This document shows positions 53,320 through 62,517 of a stretch of 64,000 bases of DNA, in pieces. The stretch covers positions 248,001-312,000 of the forward strand of contig BSWA01000002.1 in NCBI GenBank assembly GCA_036245095.1. Reading direction: 5' to 3'. The position numbers and the translations under genes are program-made. Under the pieces are notes generated by a model. That model made no database searches and was not told the origin of the DNA. It was given only the letters and a program-made list of their open reading frames with translations. This stretch comes from Improbicoccus devescovinae. GTDB lineage: Bacteria > Bacillota > Clostridia > Oscillospirales > Acutalibacteraceae. Every line of letters starts with the position of its first letter. Position 1 is the stretch's first letter.

Positions 53320-53832
53320 ATGTATGAGGAATTGTTTCCTATCGGTAGGATAGGTAAGGTTAATGGTAAAGATCAGGTAAGAATCAATCTTTTTGTAGAT
53401 ATTGAACCGTTTTTTAAAAAAATAATTATTGTTTTTGTGGAAAATAATAATGGTATTTTTGTGAAATATGATATTTTTTTCTCGAAATTGGTTGATAAAG
53501 TCATGTTCTTAAAATTCAAAAATTTAGAGTCGTCGGATTTTGTTAAAAAAAATTATAAACAAAAAATTTTTATCGAAATTCGAATTTCGAGGTTAAATTC
53601 AAATGAATATTCTGTACATGATTTGATTGGATGCGAAGTATTGGATGTTAATTTGGACAAAAAATATGGCATTATATCGGAAGTTTTTATGAATCCTGCT
53701 AATGATATTTATTTAATAAAAAATGAAATTGGACAAGAATTTTTGTTCCCAGCTGTTGCTGAGTATATTTCTAGTATAAATATACACAAAAAAATTGTAT
53801 GGGTTGCTCCGATTAAAGGGATGTTTGTTTAG
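53320..53832 (+). CDS. rimM: 16S rRNA processing protein RimM
   Basis: About 170 residues. The N-terminal RimM beta-barrel starts EELFPIGRIGKVNGKDQVRI, and the C-terminal PRC barrel has VHDLIGCEVLD, YGIISEV and EFLFPAVAEYI with VAPIKGM near the end. The sequence is divergent and lysine/isoleucine-rich, but barrel order and position after rpsP support the name. RimM helps mature the head of the 30S subunit by binding S19. The start ATG is four bases after the rpsP stop without a strong ribosome binding site, so translation is probably coupled. trmD and rplS, usual neighbours, are absent. Confidence 0.85.
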   Translation: MYEELFPIGRIGKVNGKDQVRINLFVDIEPFFKKIIIVFVENNNGIFVKYDIFFSKLVDKVMFLKFKNLESSDFVKKNYKQKIFIEIRISRLNSNEYSVHDLIGCEVLDVNLDKKYGIISEVFMNPANDIYLIKNEIGQEFLFPAVAEYISSINIHKKIVWVAPIKGMFV

Positions 53833-53860
53833 TTATTTTGTACTAAATGAGTGATTTAAA

Positions 53861-55624
53861 TTGGATTATTTAATGAAAATTAAAGAAAAACTCAAAAAAG
53901 TGTCGACAGACCCAGGCGTGTATCTTATGAAAAATGAATTTGGAGATATTATTTATATCGGTAAGTCAAAGTGTTTGAAAAATAGATTAAAACAATATTT
54001 TCAAAATTATGGTAATGTTTCAGTCAAAACTGCTAAATTAGTTAGCCAAATAACAGATTTTGAGTATATAATTACTAATAGTGAATATGAGGCTTTGGTT
54101 CTTGAATGTAATTTGATAAAAATTCATAATCCAAAATATAATATTTTATTGAAAGATTCCAAAGGCTATCATTATATAAAAATTACTAATATAAATTGGC
54201 CGCGAATGTATTTTGTAGCGAATAATTTCGAGAAAGATGCTGAATATTTGGGGCCATATATGAGCTTTAATATGAGAAATTTGTTTTATGAAGTTTGTTC
54301 TATTTTTAAAATTGCAACTTGTAATCGGGAATTTTTTGAGCCGATTCCTGTGGAAATAAACAAAAAAAACACTAAATTCAATCGTAATTTTGTGTATAAA
54401 AAACAAAATATTAAGCGCCCGTGTTTGAATTATTATATAAATAAATGTTCAGCGCCGTGTTATTGTATGATTTCAAAACAGGAATATTCGGAAAATTTTA
54501 ATCATGCTCTGGATTTGTTTAAAAATGGTAATGAACAGGTTTTGAATAAATTAAAACAAGATATGTATGATTCCGCTGAGAATAAATTATTTGAAAAAGC
54601 TGCTAAAATTCGGGATATTATTCGTTTAATTTTGGGCATAAATGACAAACAAAAAATTGTTTCTGTCAAAATCAAAGAACAAGATGTTGTTTCTTTTGTG
54701 CAAAATGACGAAAAAATTCAAGTCGAATTGTTCGAATTTCGTAAAGGAAATCTTTGTGATACTAAAAGTTATAGTCTGGAATTGTGTAATGAAAATATGG
54801 AGGAAATACGAAGTAGATTTATTGTTTTTTATTATTCTCGTCGCGAATATATACCTGAAAATATTACAGTTGATGGAAATTTAGATAATAAAAATTTGGT
54901 TTTAAAATATTTTTTGGAGAAATTGAACAAAAAAGTTACAATTTCTGTTCCAAAAGAAGGCGATCAATTTGAAATTGTAAATTTGTGTTCTAAAAATGCT
55001 CTTGAGAATCTTAATAAAAATTTTGAAAATAATGATAATGATGATGATTTCGATAATATTAGCGCGGAACTTGCACGAATTTTGAATTTGAAATCGGCTC
55101 CAAAATATATAGAAAGTTATGATATTTCAAATATTTCTGGTAAGCAAAATGTGGGAGTAATGGTGGTTTTTAAGGACGGCGTACCGTTGAAATCTTGTTA
55201 TAGAAAATTTAAAATAAAAGAGGAAATTCGGGATGATTACTCTTCGATAAGAGAAGTTTTGATGAGAAGATTTAAAAAATTGAGCAATATAAATATAAAT
55301 TTTAATGCAAGAGATAGTAAATTTAGTTATATTACACAAAAAAATGCTTTTGATATTTTTCCAGATTTGATTTTAATAGATGGAGGTATGAGTCATACTA
55401 AAATTTCGCGAAATTTATTAAGGGATTTTAAAATTAATATTCCGGTTTTTGGAATGGTAAAAGATGATAAACATAGGACTCGAGATCTTACTAGTGATAA
55501 GGAAATTATAAAAATTAGGGGAAATGAGAAAATTTTTAGATTTATTACTAAAATTCAGAATGAAGTTCATAGATTTGCGGTTAATTATCATAGGAAATTA
55601 AGAGATAAACGAAATTTTTATTAA
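53861..55624 (+). CDS. uvrC: Excinuclease ABC subunit C, lacking C-terminal HhH domain
   Basis: 587 residues. GIY-YIG nuclease domain at the start (PGVYLMKNEFGDIIYIGKS, then NRLKQYF), a cysteine-bearing region, a UVR helix pair (AENKLFEKAAKIRDIIRLIL), and the RNase H-like nuclease with YDISNISGKQNVGVMVVFKD, LILIDGGMSHTK and AVNYHRKLRDKRN, so catalytic acids and histidine appear present. Normal UvrC continues about 55-60 residues with two helix-hairpin-helix motifs; this one ends directly after the HRK block. The start is TTG 53861 or ATG 53873. Confidence 0.93.
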   Translation: MDYLMKIKEKLKKVSTDPGVYLMKNEFGDIIYIGKSKCLKNRLKQYFQNYGNVSVKTAKLVSQITDFEYIITNSEYEALVLECNLIKIHNPKYNILLKDSKGYHYIKITNINWPRMYFVANNFEKDAEYLGPYMSFNMRNLFYEVCSIFKIATCNREFFEPIPVEINKKNTKFNRNFVYKKQNIKRPCLNYYINKCSAPCYCMISKQEYSENFNHALDLFKNGNEQVLNKLKQDMYDSAENKLFEKAAKIRDIIRLILGINDKQKIVSVKIKEQDVVSFVQNDEKIQVELFEFRKGNLCDTKSYSLELCNENMEEIRSRFIVFYYSRREYIPENITVDGNLDNKNLVLKYFLEKLNKKVTISVPKEGDQFEIVNLCSKNALENLNKNFENNDNDDDFDNISAELARILNLKSAPKYIESYDISNISGKQNVGVMVVFKDGVPLKSCYRKFKIKEEIRDDYSSIREVLMRRFKKLSNININFNARDSKFSYITQKNAFDIFPDLILIDGGMSHTKISRNLLRDFKINIPVFGMVKDDKHRTRDLTSDKEIIKIRGNEKIFRFITKIQNEVHRFAVNYHRKLRDKRNFY

Positions 55625-55752
55625 ATTTTTATTAAATTTTTGTTTTTTATGTTGACATATGTTTTTATTTAATGTATTTTTAAGGTATATAGTTATAGTT
55701 GAATTTAGGATATAATATTTGCATAAAAAATATTTATCTGAGGGAGGCAATA

Positions 55753-56205
55753 ATGTCATACACAGTAAACCAATTAGTGAGAATAGGTAGGAAACCGTTG
55801 CAAAGAAAGCCGAAGGCACCAGCGCTTTTGTATGGTTATAATTCGAAATTAAGGATAGTTACAAAGTTCAACTCTCCGCAAAAGCGTGGAGTATGTACGG
55901 CAGTCAAGACAGCGACGCCAAGAAAGCCGAATTCAGCATTGCGGAAAATTGCAAGAGTGAGGCTATCAAATGGTTTGGAAGTTACGGCGTATATCCCTGG
56001 GATTGGCCATAATTTGCAGGAGCATAGTGTGGTTTTAGTTCGCGGAGGTCGGGTGCCGGATTTGCCGGGTGTGAGGTATCATATAGTTCGTGGTGTTTTA
56101 GACACACAGGGCACGGCTAAACGTATGCAAGGGCGGTCTAAATATGGCGCTAAACGGCCAAAATCGGGTGTAGGTGGGGCTACTAAAGCTACTAAAAAAA
56201 AATAA
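55753..56205 (+). CDS. rpsL: Ribosomal protein uS12
   Basis: 150 residues: NQLVRIGRKPL, CTAVKTATPRKPNSALRKI, EVTAYIPGIGHNLQEHS and LVRGGRVPDLPGVRYHIVRG. An extra loop of about a dozen residues (ALLYGYNSKLRIV) between the N-terminal arm and the core is typical of Clostridia. The start is ATG at 55753 after GAGGGAGG; the open frame extends 18 codons upstream without support. It begins the str operon, followed by rpsG after 37 bases. Confidence 0.97.
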   Translation: MSYTVNQLVRIGRKPLQRKPKAPALLYGYNSKLRIVTKFNSPQKRGVCTAVKTATPRKPNSALRKIARVRLSNGLEVTAYIPGIGHNLQEHSVVLVRGGRVPDLPGVRYHIVRGVLDTQGTAKRMQGRSKYGAKRPKSGVGGATKATKKK

Positions 56206-56242
56206 TTTTTTAATAGAAATATTTGATTGTAGGAGGGTTCGT

Positions 56243-56713
56243 ATGTCAAGAAGAGGAATCAGTTGTCGGCGAAGTGTTGGAACTGACTCGGTTTATAATT
56301 CTAAATTAGTTGCACGATTGATTAATAAAGTTATGCTGGATGGCAAAAAAACGATAGCACAACATATAGTATTTACCGCATTGGCGAATGTCGGGGAAAA
56401 ATTAGGTATGGCTTCAGATGCGATACTTATGAAAGTTATGACTAATGTAATGCCGACACTAGAAGTTAAAGCGCGTCGAGTTGGTGGGGCAACATATCAG
56501 GTACCCGTGGAGGTTCGGGCGGCAAGACGCCAAACGTTAGGTTTGCGGTGGCTCGTGAATTTTTCTAGACAGCGTTCGGAACGAACTATGATAGAACGAC
56601 TTACAAATGAGCTCGTCGATGCGTTTAATAAAACAGGCGGATCTGTTAAAAAGCGCGAGGATGTTCATAAAATGGCGGATGCTAACAAGGCTTTTGCACA
56701 TTATAGATGGTAA
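56243..56713 (+). CDS. rpsG: Ribosomal protein uS7
   Basis: 156 residues with DSVYNSKLVARLINKVMLDG, GGATYQVPVEVRAARRQTLG and the C-terminal EDVHKMADANKAFAHYRW. The start is ATG at 56243 after AGGAGGG; the longer frame upstream overlaps rpsL and lacks family similarity. It binds the 3' domain of 16S rRNA. The next gene, fusA, is displaced by 1.1 kb of repeats, whereas it normally follows within about 100 bases. Confidence 0.97.
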   Translation: MSRRGISCRRSVGTDSVYNSKLVARLINKVMLDGKKTIAQHIVFTALANVGEKLGMASDAILMKVMTNVMPTLEVKARRVGGATYQVPVEVRAARRQTLGLRWLVNFSRQRSERTMIERLTNELVDAFNKTGGSVKKREDVHKMADANKAFAHYRW

Positions 56714-56749
56714 AAAAATATGTTAATATTATACTGAAGTATGGTTTTT

Positions 56750-57745
56750 TTAGAAACATTTTGTGCAGGTTAAACAAATAATTTGGCAGAACGGGTGTAG
56801 AGAATGTGGTAATGATGTATTAAAGTATGTTTGTTGTAAGATTTTTTTATATGTTTTGAGCGAATTATTGGATAATTAATTATTTAAAATAGATGTCGGA
56901 AATGTGTTAAAAGTGTACTGAATGTAGGTCTTATTGGATAAGATTTTGTGTGAGTTGAATAAATTATTGGTTCAATTGTTTGTTCAAGTTATTGCCCATC
57001 CCTGGTTCGTCTCCCCAAAGAGGAACTAGTTGCCCTGGAGCTCTAGAATTTTATAATAATGCAGAATGTTATAGTGTATTAAAATGTGATTTTTATTGGA
57101 AAGATTTTGTGCGAGTTGAATAAATTATTGGATAATTAGTTGTTTGAAATGGATGTTGGGAATATTCGGTCTCCCAAAGAGGGAATCAGTAGCCCTGGAA
57201 CTTCAGAATTTTATAATAATTCGGAATGTTATAGTGTATTAAAATGTGATTTTTATTGGAAGGATTTTGTGTGAGTTGAATAAATTATTGGATAATTAGT
57301 TGTTTGAAATGGATGCCGGAAATGTTAAAAATGTATTAAAATTTGGGTTTTGTTGGATAAGATTTTGTGTAGTTTGAATAAAACATTGGATAATTAGTTG
57401 TTTAAAATGCATGCCAGAAATCTGTTGAAAGTGTATTAAAGTGTGGGTTTTGTCAAAAAAAGATTTTGTATAGTTTGAATGAATTACTGGATGGCTTATT
57501 TGTTTGCGATGGGCATTGAGAATGAGACAATGATGTATTGTTATCAGATTTTTTTTGTATAGTTCGAATGAATTATTGGATAATTGATTATTTAAAATGG
57601 ATGTCGGGAATGTGTTGAAAGTGTATTAAAATATAGTTTTTATTGAAAAGATTTTGTATAATTTACTAAATGAATTAGTTGTTTAAGTTTTGCCTAAAAT
57701 AAATGTTAAAAATGTGTTAGTAAGATATATTGCATTGTGGTTTTA
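56750..57745. repeat. Array of about nine degenerate ~100-bp repeats between rpsG and fusA
   Basis: Units begin near 56751, 56839, 56941, 57101, 57260, 57359, 57460, 57546 and 57649 with AGATTTTGTGT(G/A)(G/T)TTGAAT. They continue with ATTATTGGATAAT (a small palindrome with a 3-base centre), then TTGTTTGAAATGGATGTCGG and TGTATTAAAATGTG. Units 3 and 4 carry an extra block of about 60 bases containing a hairpin, TTCAGAAT/ATTCGGAA. No long reading frame crosses the array. Function unknown. Confidence 0.85.
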
Positions 57746-57826
57746 TCGAAAAAAATGTGCAAAATATATAAATATTTGGAATATATTAATTATTTAATGT
57801 ATAATGTGAGGGGGAGTTGCGAGAGA

Positions 57827-59908
57827 ATGCCTAGAATTGTTGAGTTGGAAAAAACTAGAAATATAGGTATCATGGCGCATATTGATGCAGGTAAAACGAC
57901 TACTACGGAGAGGATTTTGTTTTATACTGGGATCAGTCACAAGTTGGGTGAGGTCCATGATGGCGCTGCTACTATGGATTGGATGGTGCAGGAACAGGAG
58001 CGCGGGATTACTATTACGTCCGCGGCGACTACTTGTTTTTGGAATGAACATAGGATTAATATTATAGATACTCCTGGACATGTGGATTTTACAGTTGAGG
58101 TTGAACGGTCTTTACGGGTTCTTGATGGCTCGGTAACTGTTCTTTCGGCGAAAGAAGGCGTGGAGCCTCAGTCGGAAACTGTTTGGAGACAGGCCGATAA
58201 ATATAATGTTCCGAGAATGGCTTATGTTAATAAAATGGATATTATCGGCGCGGATTTTAATAACGTCGTGAGGATGATGCGTGATAGATTGCGGTGTAAT
58301 GCGGTTCCTATTCAGATTCCTATCGGGGCGGAGGATGAATTTAAGGGTATAATAGATTTGATTGAAATGAAGGCTTATGTGTATTATGATGATTTGGGAA
58401 AAGATATAAAAATTGAGGAAATTCCGGAGTATTTATGTGGGGTTGCACAAGAAAAAAGAATGGAGCTTCTTGAGGCTGCTGCTGAATTCGATGATTCTGT
58501 TTTCGAAAAATATGTAGAAGGTAAAAATATAGAGGTCGATGAGTTGAAATCTTGTATACGAAAAGGTACTATTTTGGGCGGTATGGTCCCGGTAACTTGC
58601 GGTACTTCGTATAAAAATAAGGGAGTCCAAAAATTATTGGACGCAATTGTGGATTTTATGCCGTCGCCTGTGGATGTTCCTGCTATAAAAGGGGTTGCCC
58701 CCGGAACGGATGACGAAATAGAACGGAAATCTTCGGATTTAGCTCCGTTTTCCGCTTTGGCTTTTAAAATAGCTACTGATCCATTTGTGGGTAAATTGTG
58801 TTTTTTTAGGGTGTATTCGGGAGTTATGAAATCTGGGACGCAAGTGTATAATTCAACAAAAGATAGTACTGAACGGATAGGCCGAATTTTACAAATGCAT
58901 GCTAATAATAGAAAAGATATAGAAGAAGTATATTCGGGGGATATAGCTGCTGGTGTCGGGTTTAAAAACGTCTCTACTGGTGATACTTTGTGTGCTGAAA
59001 AAGAGCCTATTATTTTGGAATCTATGAATTTCCCCGAGCCTGTGATTAGGGTTGCTATTGAGCCGAAAACTAAAGTAGGACAGGAAAAAATGGGCCTTGC
59101 TTTGGCTAAATTGGCCGAGGAGGATCCGACTTTTAAGGCATATACCGATCCCGAAACCGGGCAGACTATTATAGCCGGTATGGGTGAGTTGCATCTTGAA
59201 ATAATTGTGGATCGTCTGTTGCGCGAGTTTAAGGTCGAGGCTACTGTCGGGAAGCCGCAGGTTTCTTATAAGGAAACTATTAGGAAAATGGCCGATGTTG
59301 AGGAAAAATATATTCGGCAATCAGGAGGCCGTGGTCAATACGGGCATGTGAAAATAAAAGTCGAGCCTAATCCCGAAAAGGGTTATGAGTTTGTTAATAA
59401 AATTGTCGGCGGTGTTATTCCAAAAGAATATATTCCTGCGATTGATAATGGCATTAAAGGTGCGATGCAAACCGGAATTCTTGCCGGTTATAACGTCGTG
59501 GATGTGAAAGTGACTTTGTATGATGGGTCGTATCATGAGGTTGATTCTTCTGAAATGGCGTTTAAAATAGCAGGTTCTATGGCGTTTAAATCTGGTATGC
59601 GCAAGGCGGATCCTGTGATACTGGAGCCAATTATGAAAGTAAGTGTCACGGTTCCAGATGATTATATGGGCGATATAATCGGCGATTTAAATTCTCGGAG
59701 GGGCGTCGTGTTGGGAATGGAGGCAATAGCTTCGAGCCAAAGAATAGATGCACAAGTACCGCTTTCTGAAATGTTTGGATATGCCACAGATATGAGATCA
59801 CGAACACAGGGGCGGGGTACGTATACGATGGAACCGAGTCATTATGCAGAGGCTCCGAAGGCGATTTCTGAGGGGATTATCGGTAGTCGTGCGAAAAAAA
59901 TAAATTAA
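57827..59908 (+). CDS. fusA: Elongation factor G
   Basis: 693 residues: G1 AHIDAGKTTTTERIL, switch region ERGITITSAATT, G3 DTPGHVDF, G4 NKMDIIGADF, then domains II-V with PEPVIRVAIEPK, GMGELHLEIIVDRLL, SGGRGQYGHVKIKVEP and the domain V block GDIIGDLNSRRG. It drives ribosomal translocation and recycling. The start is ATG at 57827 behind GGGGGAG, matching the family N-terminus PRIVELEKTRNIGI; the frame remains open for 30 more codons upstream. The stop TAA overlaps the ATG of the next gene. Confidence 0.97.
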   Translation: MPRIVELEKTRNIGIMAHIDAGKTTTTERILFYTGISHKLGEVHDGAATMDWMVQEQERGITITSAATTCFWNEHRINIIDTPGHVDFTVEVERSLRVLDGSVTVLSAKEGVEPQSETVWRQADKYNVPRMAYVNKMDIIGADFNNVVRMMRDRLRCNAVPIQIPIGAEDEFKGIIDLIEMKAYVYYDDLGKDIKIEEIPEYLCGVAQEKRMELLEAAAEFDDSVFEKYVEGKNIEVDELKSCIRKGTILGGMVPVTCGTSYKNKGVQKLLDAIVDFMPSPVDVPAIKGVAPGTDDEIERKSSDLAPFSALAFKIATDPFVGKLCFFRVYSGVMKSGTQVYNSTKDSTERIGRILQMHANNRKDIEEVYSGDIAAGVGFKNVSTGDTLCAEKEPIILESMNFPEPVIRVAIEPKTKVGQEKMGLALAKLAEEDPTFKAYTDPETGQTIIAGMGELHLEIIVDRLLREFKVEATVGKPQVSYKETIRKMADVEEKYIRQSGGRGQYGHVKIKVEPNPEKGYEFVNKIVGGVIPKEYIPAIDNGIKGAMQTGILAGYNVVDVKVTLYDGSYHEVDSSEMAFKIAGSMAFKSGMRKADPVILEPIMKVSVTVPDDYMGDIIGDLNSRRGVVLGMEAIASSQRIDAQVPLSEMFGYATDMRSRTQGRGTYTMEPSHYAEAPKAISEGIIGSRAKKIN

Positions 59909-60279
59909 TGTTTACTGAAGCGCCAAAAGATATTTTCACTGTTTTTAAAGCCTTCTTAAATGCTTTGCCACCTGGAATATCTGAAGAAATTGTATGGCGT
60001 TTTTTCCTTTCAGCATTTGTTTTAGCTATCTTTAAAGGCGAAAGCCTTCAAAATAGATCTACAACTTTTTTAATTTATTTTTTGCTCGTAATACCGCATT
60101 GCATAATACATTTGCCTAATAGGTTTATTCAAAACAAATTGATGACGTTATGTTCGCTTGCATTTTTAGCTATACTTTTTGGAACCCCGATGGCATGGCT
60201 TTTCAGAAATAGAAATTTACAGACTTCATCAGCTTTCCATTGGTGTGTTGATTTTATAAGATTTTGTTTTGGATTTTAG
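59908..60279 (+). CDS. Minimal CPBP-family membrane protease
   Basis: 123 residues, mostly hydrophobic, with about three or four membrane helices. The CPBP (Abi) motifs are all present: EEIVWRFFL (EExxxR), PHCIIH (motif 2 histidine) and AFHWCVDF (motif 3 HxxxD). Most family members have 200 or more residues with extra N-terminal helices; this one begins only about 25 residues before motif 1. The ATG overlaps the fusA stop as TAATG, so translation is coupled. It could be a truncated copy. Family members act in CaaX-like processing or bacteriocin immunity. Confidence 0.75.
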   Translation: MFTEAPKDIFTVFKAFLNALPPGISEEIVWRFFLSAFVLAIFKGESLQNRSTTFLIYFLLVIPHCIIHLPNRFIQNKLMTLCSLAFLAILFGTPMAWLFRNRNLQTSSAFHWCVDFIRFCFGF

Positions 60280-60289
60280 GAGACAAAAT

Positions 60290-60535
60290 TAGACAGAATT
60301 AACAGATTTTTTGAAATATCCACAAGAAGTTCGCACGTTAATTTATACTACTAACACTGTTGAAGGTTTTTTTATAATGCCCAGAAGGTGCATGAAAACC
60401 AAATCTTTATTTTCAACTTAAGATTCGTTAAAAAAATCCATTTTTGTTTCAATTTGTGAAATTTCAAAAAAATTGACTCAACCAATTAAAAATTGGGGTT
60501 GCATTTCAGGATATTTTATGATATTTTATGAATAT
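60290..60535 (+). pseudogene. IS256-family transposase remnant (C-terminal end)
   Basis: Translated fragments LKYPQEVRTLIYTTNTVEGF, then MKTKSLFST, and after a stop and a +1 shift in an A run, CEISKKLTQPIKNWG. These match the conserved C-terminal end of IS256/MULE-type transposases. No N-terminal part or intact terminal repeats are seen. It is a relic of an old insertion. Confidence 0.85.
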
Positions 60536-60609
60536 TAATTTTGCTTCCGGGAAAACCATTTGCATAATTTTTTTACGTTACTCTATTAACTTTAAATACT
60601 TTTGTGAAT

Positions 60610-61785
60610 TTAGGTAACGGCGGCAGTTTTTAATGCTCCAGTTATAACTCCTATAATAAATGCTATTCGATGTAGTGCTACTTTATGCATAAAATAAAAT
60701 ACTACAATTCTTGTTTTTCTATTTTTTTTAATTAGATAGTCATCAATAAATTTATATTCTTTTTCAATGGAACTAAGAGCTAATTTCAACTTTATTTTAA
60801 TTATCGGGACGCTTTCTTTTAGTTTTGTCTGCTCGTTCTGTGCTTTTAGATTGTCAGACTTCACTTCGGCCTCGTCCAGGCTTTTAGTTAACGCAGATAG
60901 GGTATTGTCTTTTATGTCGTTTAGGCTCAAAACTTGATTCGCAAGTTGAGCATGTGAAATAGCTTGCCTTGCCAATAATATAGTAGAAAATAACTCAGAT
61001 ACAATATTTTTATAAGCAATTAACGCTTGCCCTATTGTTGATATGGTATCTATATTTGTATATTTAATTTTTAACATCATCTCTTGTGTTAAATAATATA
61101 GCTTCGTTACCATGTCATGTAATTCCTTTATTTTTTTCAGTATAATTGAATTGTCAGTGAGTTGTTTGTTTCCACATGAGCATAATCCGTTTATCGTTTT
61201 TTTATAATATCCGATTCGATTTAGCAGCTTGGATATTTCTTTATAATCATCTGATAAGTTTTTTCTACGTTTATCAGCTTCAATAGCTGATGTAAACAAT
61301 TTACTCTTGCTGGTTTTTATCGCTGTGAATTTCTCGTATATTTCCGCATACAACGATGTTAATTGCTTTGGAACAGTATTATCTTGTATATTAGGTAATT
61401 GGTTATCCGGCAATGTTAACTGGTATCTTTTGTATTCATCCAAATCGGAAAGCTTATCTTTACTTTGTTTATCTACTGTATCAACAAATTGTGGGATGGT
61501 ACTTAATAGCTTATTTATGGTAGATCGTTCGATATTCAATTCGTAATTTTCGAAGATATGTTTTATATCATATCTCTTATATAAGTCCTGAAATAAACTT
61601 AAAAATTTTTTAAATCTACGTGTCCTTAATAAACTACCAATTGAAAATTTTTTTTTTCCATAACTGTTTAAAAACTTTATAAATTTTTCAATATTAAGTT
61701 TAGAGCGACTCGGAAGTTCAACTTTACCGATAGTTGGGTTATTTTCTACAAGTTTATAGCCAATATCAGGTGAATCTATGCTCAT
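60610..61785 (-). CDS. Unrecognised coiled-coil protein with C-terminal membrane tail
   Basis: 391 residues, no signal peptide. The protein is rich in lysine, leucine and serine and nearly all helical, with coiled-coil stretches around 150-200 and 280-345 (KSLDEAEVKSDNLKAQNEQT). A CSCG pair occurs near residue 205. The last 30 residues are hydrophobic (VVFYFMHKVALHRIAFIIGV, then ITGALKTAAVT), a possible tail anchor. The start is ATG at 61785 after AAAGGATG. It has its own promoter and points away from efp. I know no family for it; composition is like the chromosome core. Confidence 0.75.
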   Translation of the reverse strand: MSIDSPDIGYKLVENNPTIGKVELPSRSKLNIEKFIKFLNSYGKKKFSIGSLLRTRRFKKFLSLFQDLYKRYDIKHIFENYELNIERSTINKLLSTIPQFVDTVDKQSKDKLSDLDEYKRYQLTLPDNQLPNIQDNTVPKQLTSLYAEIYEKFTAIKTSKSKLFTSAIEADKRRKNLSDDYKEISKLLNRIGYYKKTINGLCSCGNKQLTDNSIILKKIKELHDMVTKLYYLTQEMMLKIKYTNIDTISTIGQALIAYKNIVSELFSTILLARQAISHAQLANQVLSLNDIKDNTLSALTKSLDEAEVKSDNLKAQNEQTKLKESVPIIKIKLKLALSSIEKEYKFIDDYLIKKNRKTRIVVFYFMHKVALHRIAFIIGVITGALKTAAVT

Positions 61786-61824
61786 TATTACATCACATCC
61801 TTTAATTTAAATAATTATGCATAA

Positions 61825-61852
61825 ATTATATTTTTTTTGATAAAAAAGTCAA
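61825..61852 (-). promoter_or_regulatory. Promoter of the 60610-61785 gene
   Basis: TTGACT (61847-61852), 16 bases, perfect TATAAT (61825-61830) on the minus strand, about 40 bases before the start codon. Confidence 0.7.
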
Positions 61853-61886
61853 TTTTTTAGTTATTTTAACAAAATATAAAAAAATA

Positions 61887-61914
61887 TTGCAAAAAAAAAA
61901 TAATACCATACAAT
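61887..61914 (+). promoter_or_regulatory. Promoter of efp
   Basis: TTGCAA (61887-61892), 16 bases, TACAAT (61909-61914), about 28 bases before the start codon. It is divergent from the neighbouring promoter, with the -35 boxes 34 bases apart. Confidence 0.6.
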
Positions 61915-61942
61915 AAACAATATGTTGTTTGGAGGGGATGAT

Positions 61943-62500
61943 TTGATATCAGCAGGGGATTTCCGTAATGGAACAACTTTTGAATTAGATTCTCAATTGG
62001 TTACTATTGTAGAATTTCAACATGTGAAACCCGGTAAGGGGTCTGCCTTTGTTAGAGTTAAATTGAAAAATATAAATACCGGTAGTATTATTGAACGTAC
62101 GTTTAATCCGAATGAAAAATATCAGGAAGCTTTTATTGATAGAAAAATTATGCAATATTTGTATACCGACGGAAATATTTATTATTTTATGGATAATAAA
62201 ACTTATGAGCAAATTCCTGTTAATAAGAATGTACTTGGCGGAAATTTTAAATTTGTCAAAGAAAACACAGAATGCAAAGTTTTAATATATAAAGATACTG
62301 TTCTAGGCATAGAGCCTCCGGTTTTTGTTGAGTTGAAAATCATTTCTACAGAGCCCGGCGTTCGTGGGGATACGGCTACTAATGTCAACAAGCCCGCCAA
62401 ATTAGAAACAGAAGCAGAAATAAGGGTTCCCATTTTTGTGAATGAGGGAGATGTAATTAAAATTGACACTCGTACAGGTGAATACGTAGAACGAGTATAA
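61943..62500 (+). CDS. efp: Translation elongation factor P
   Basis: 185 residues in three beta-barrel domains: SAGDFRNGTTFELD, then FQHVKPGKGSAFVRVKLKN with the lysine at the tip that is modified in some lineages, RTFNPNEKY, and the C-terminal GVRGDTATNVNKPAKLETEA and VFVNEGD-like PIFVNEGDVIKIDTRTGEYV. It relieves stalling at polyproline stretches, which are frequent in the exported proteins of this window. The start is the TTG at 61943 behind GGAGGGG; the frame continues seven codons upstream. Confidence 0.96.
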   Translation: MISAGDFRNGTTFELDSQLVTIVEFQHVKPGKGSAFVRVKLKNINTGSIIERTFNPNEKYQEAFIDRKIMQYLYTDGNIYYFMDNKTYEQIPVNKNVLGGNFKFVKENTECKVLIYKDTVLGIEPPVFVELKIISTEPGVRGDTATNVNKPAKLETEAEIRVPIFVNEGDVIKIDTRTGEYVERV

Positions 62501-62517
62501 AAAATTGGTGGTCATTC

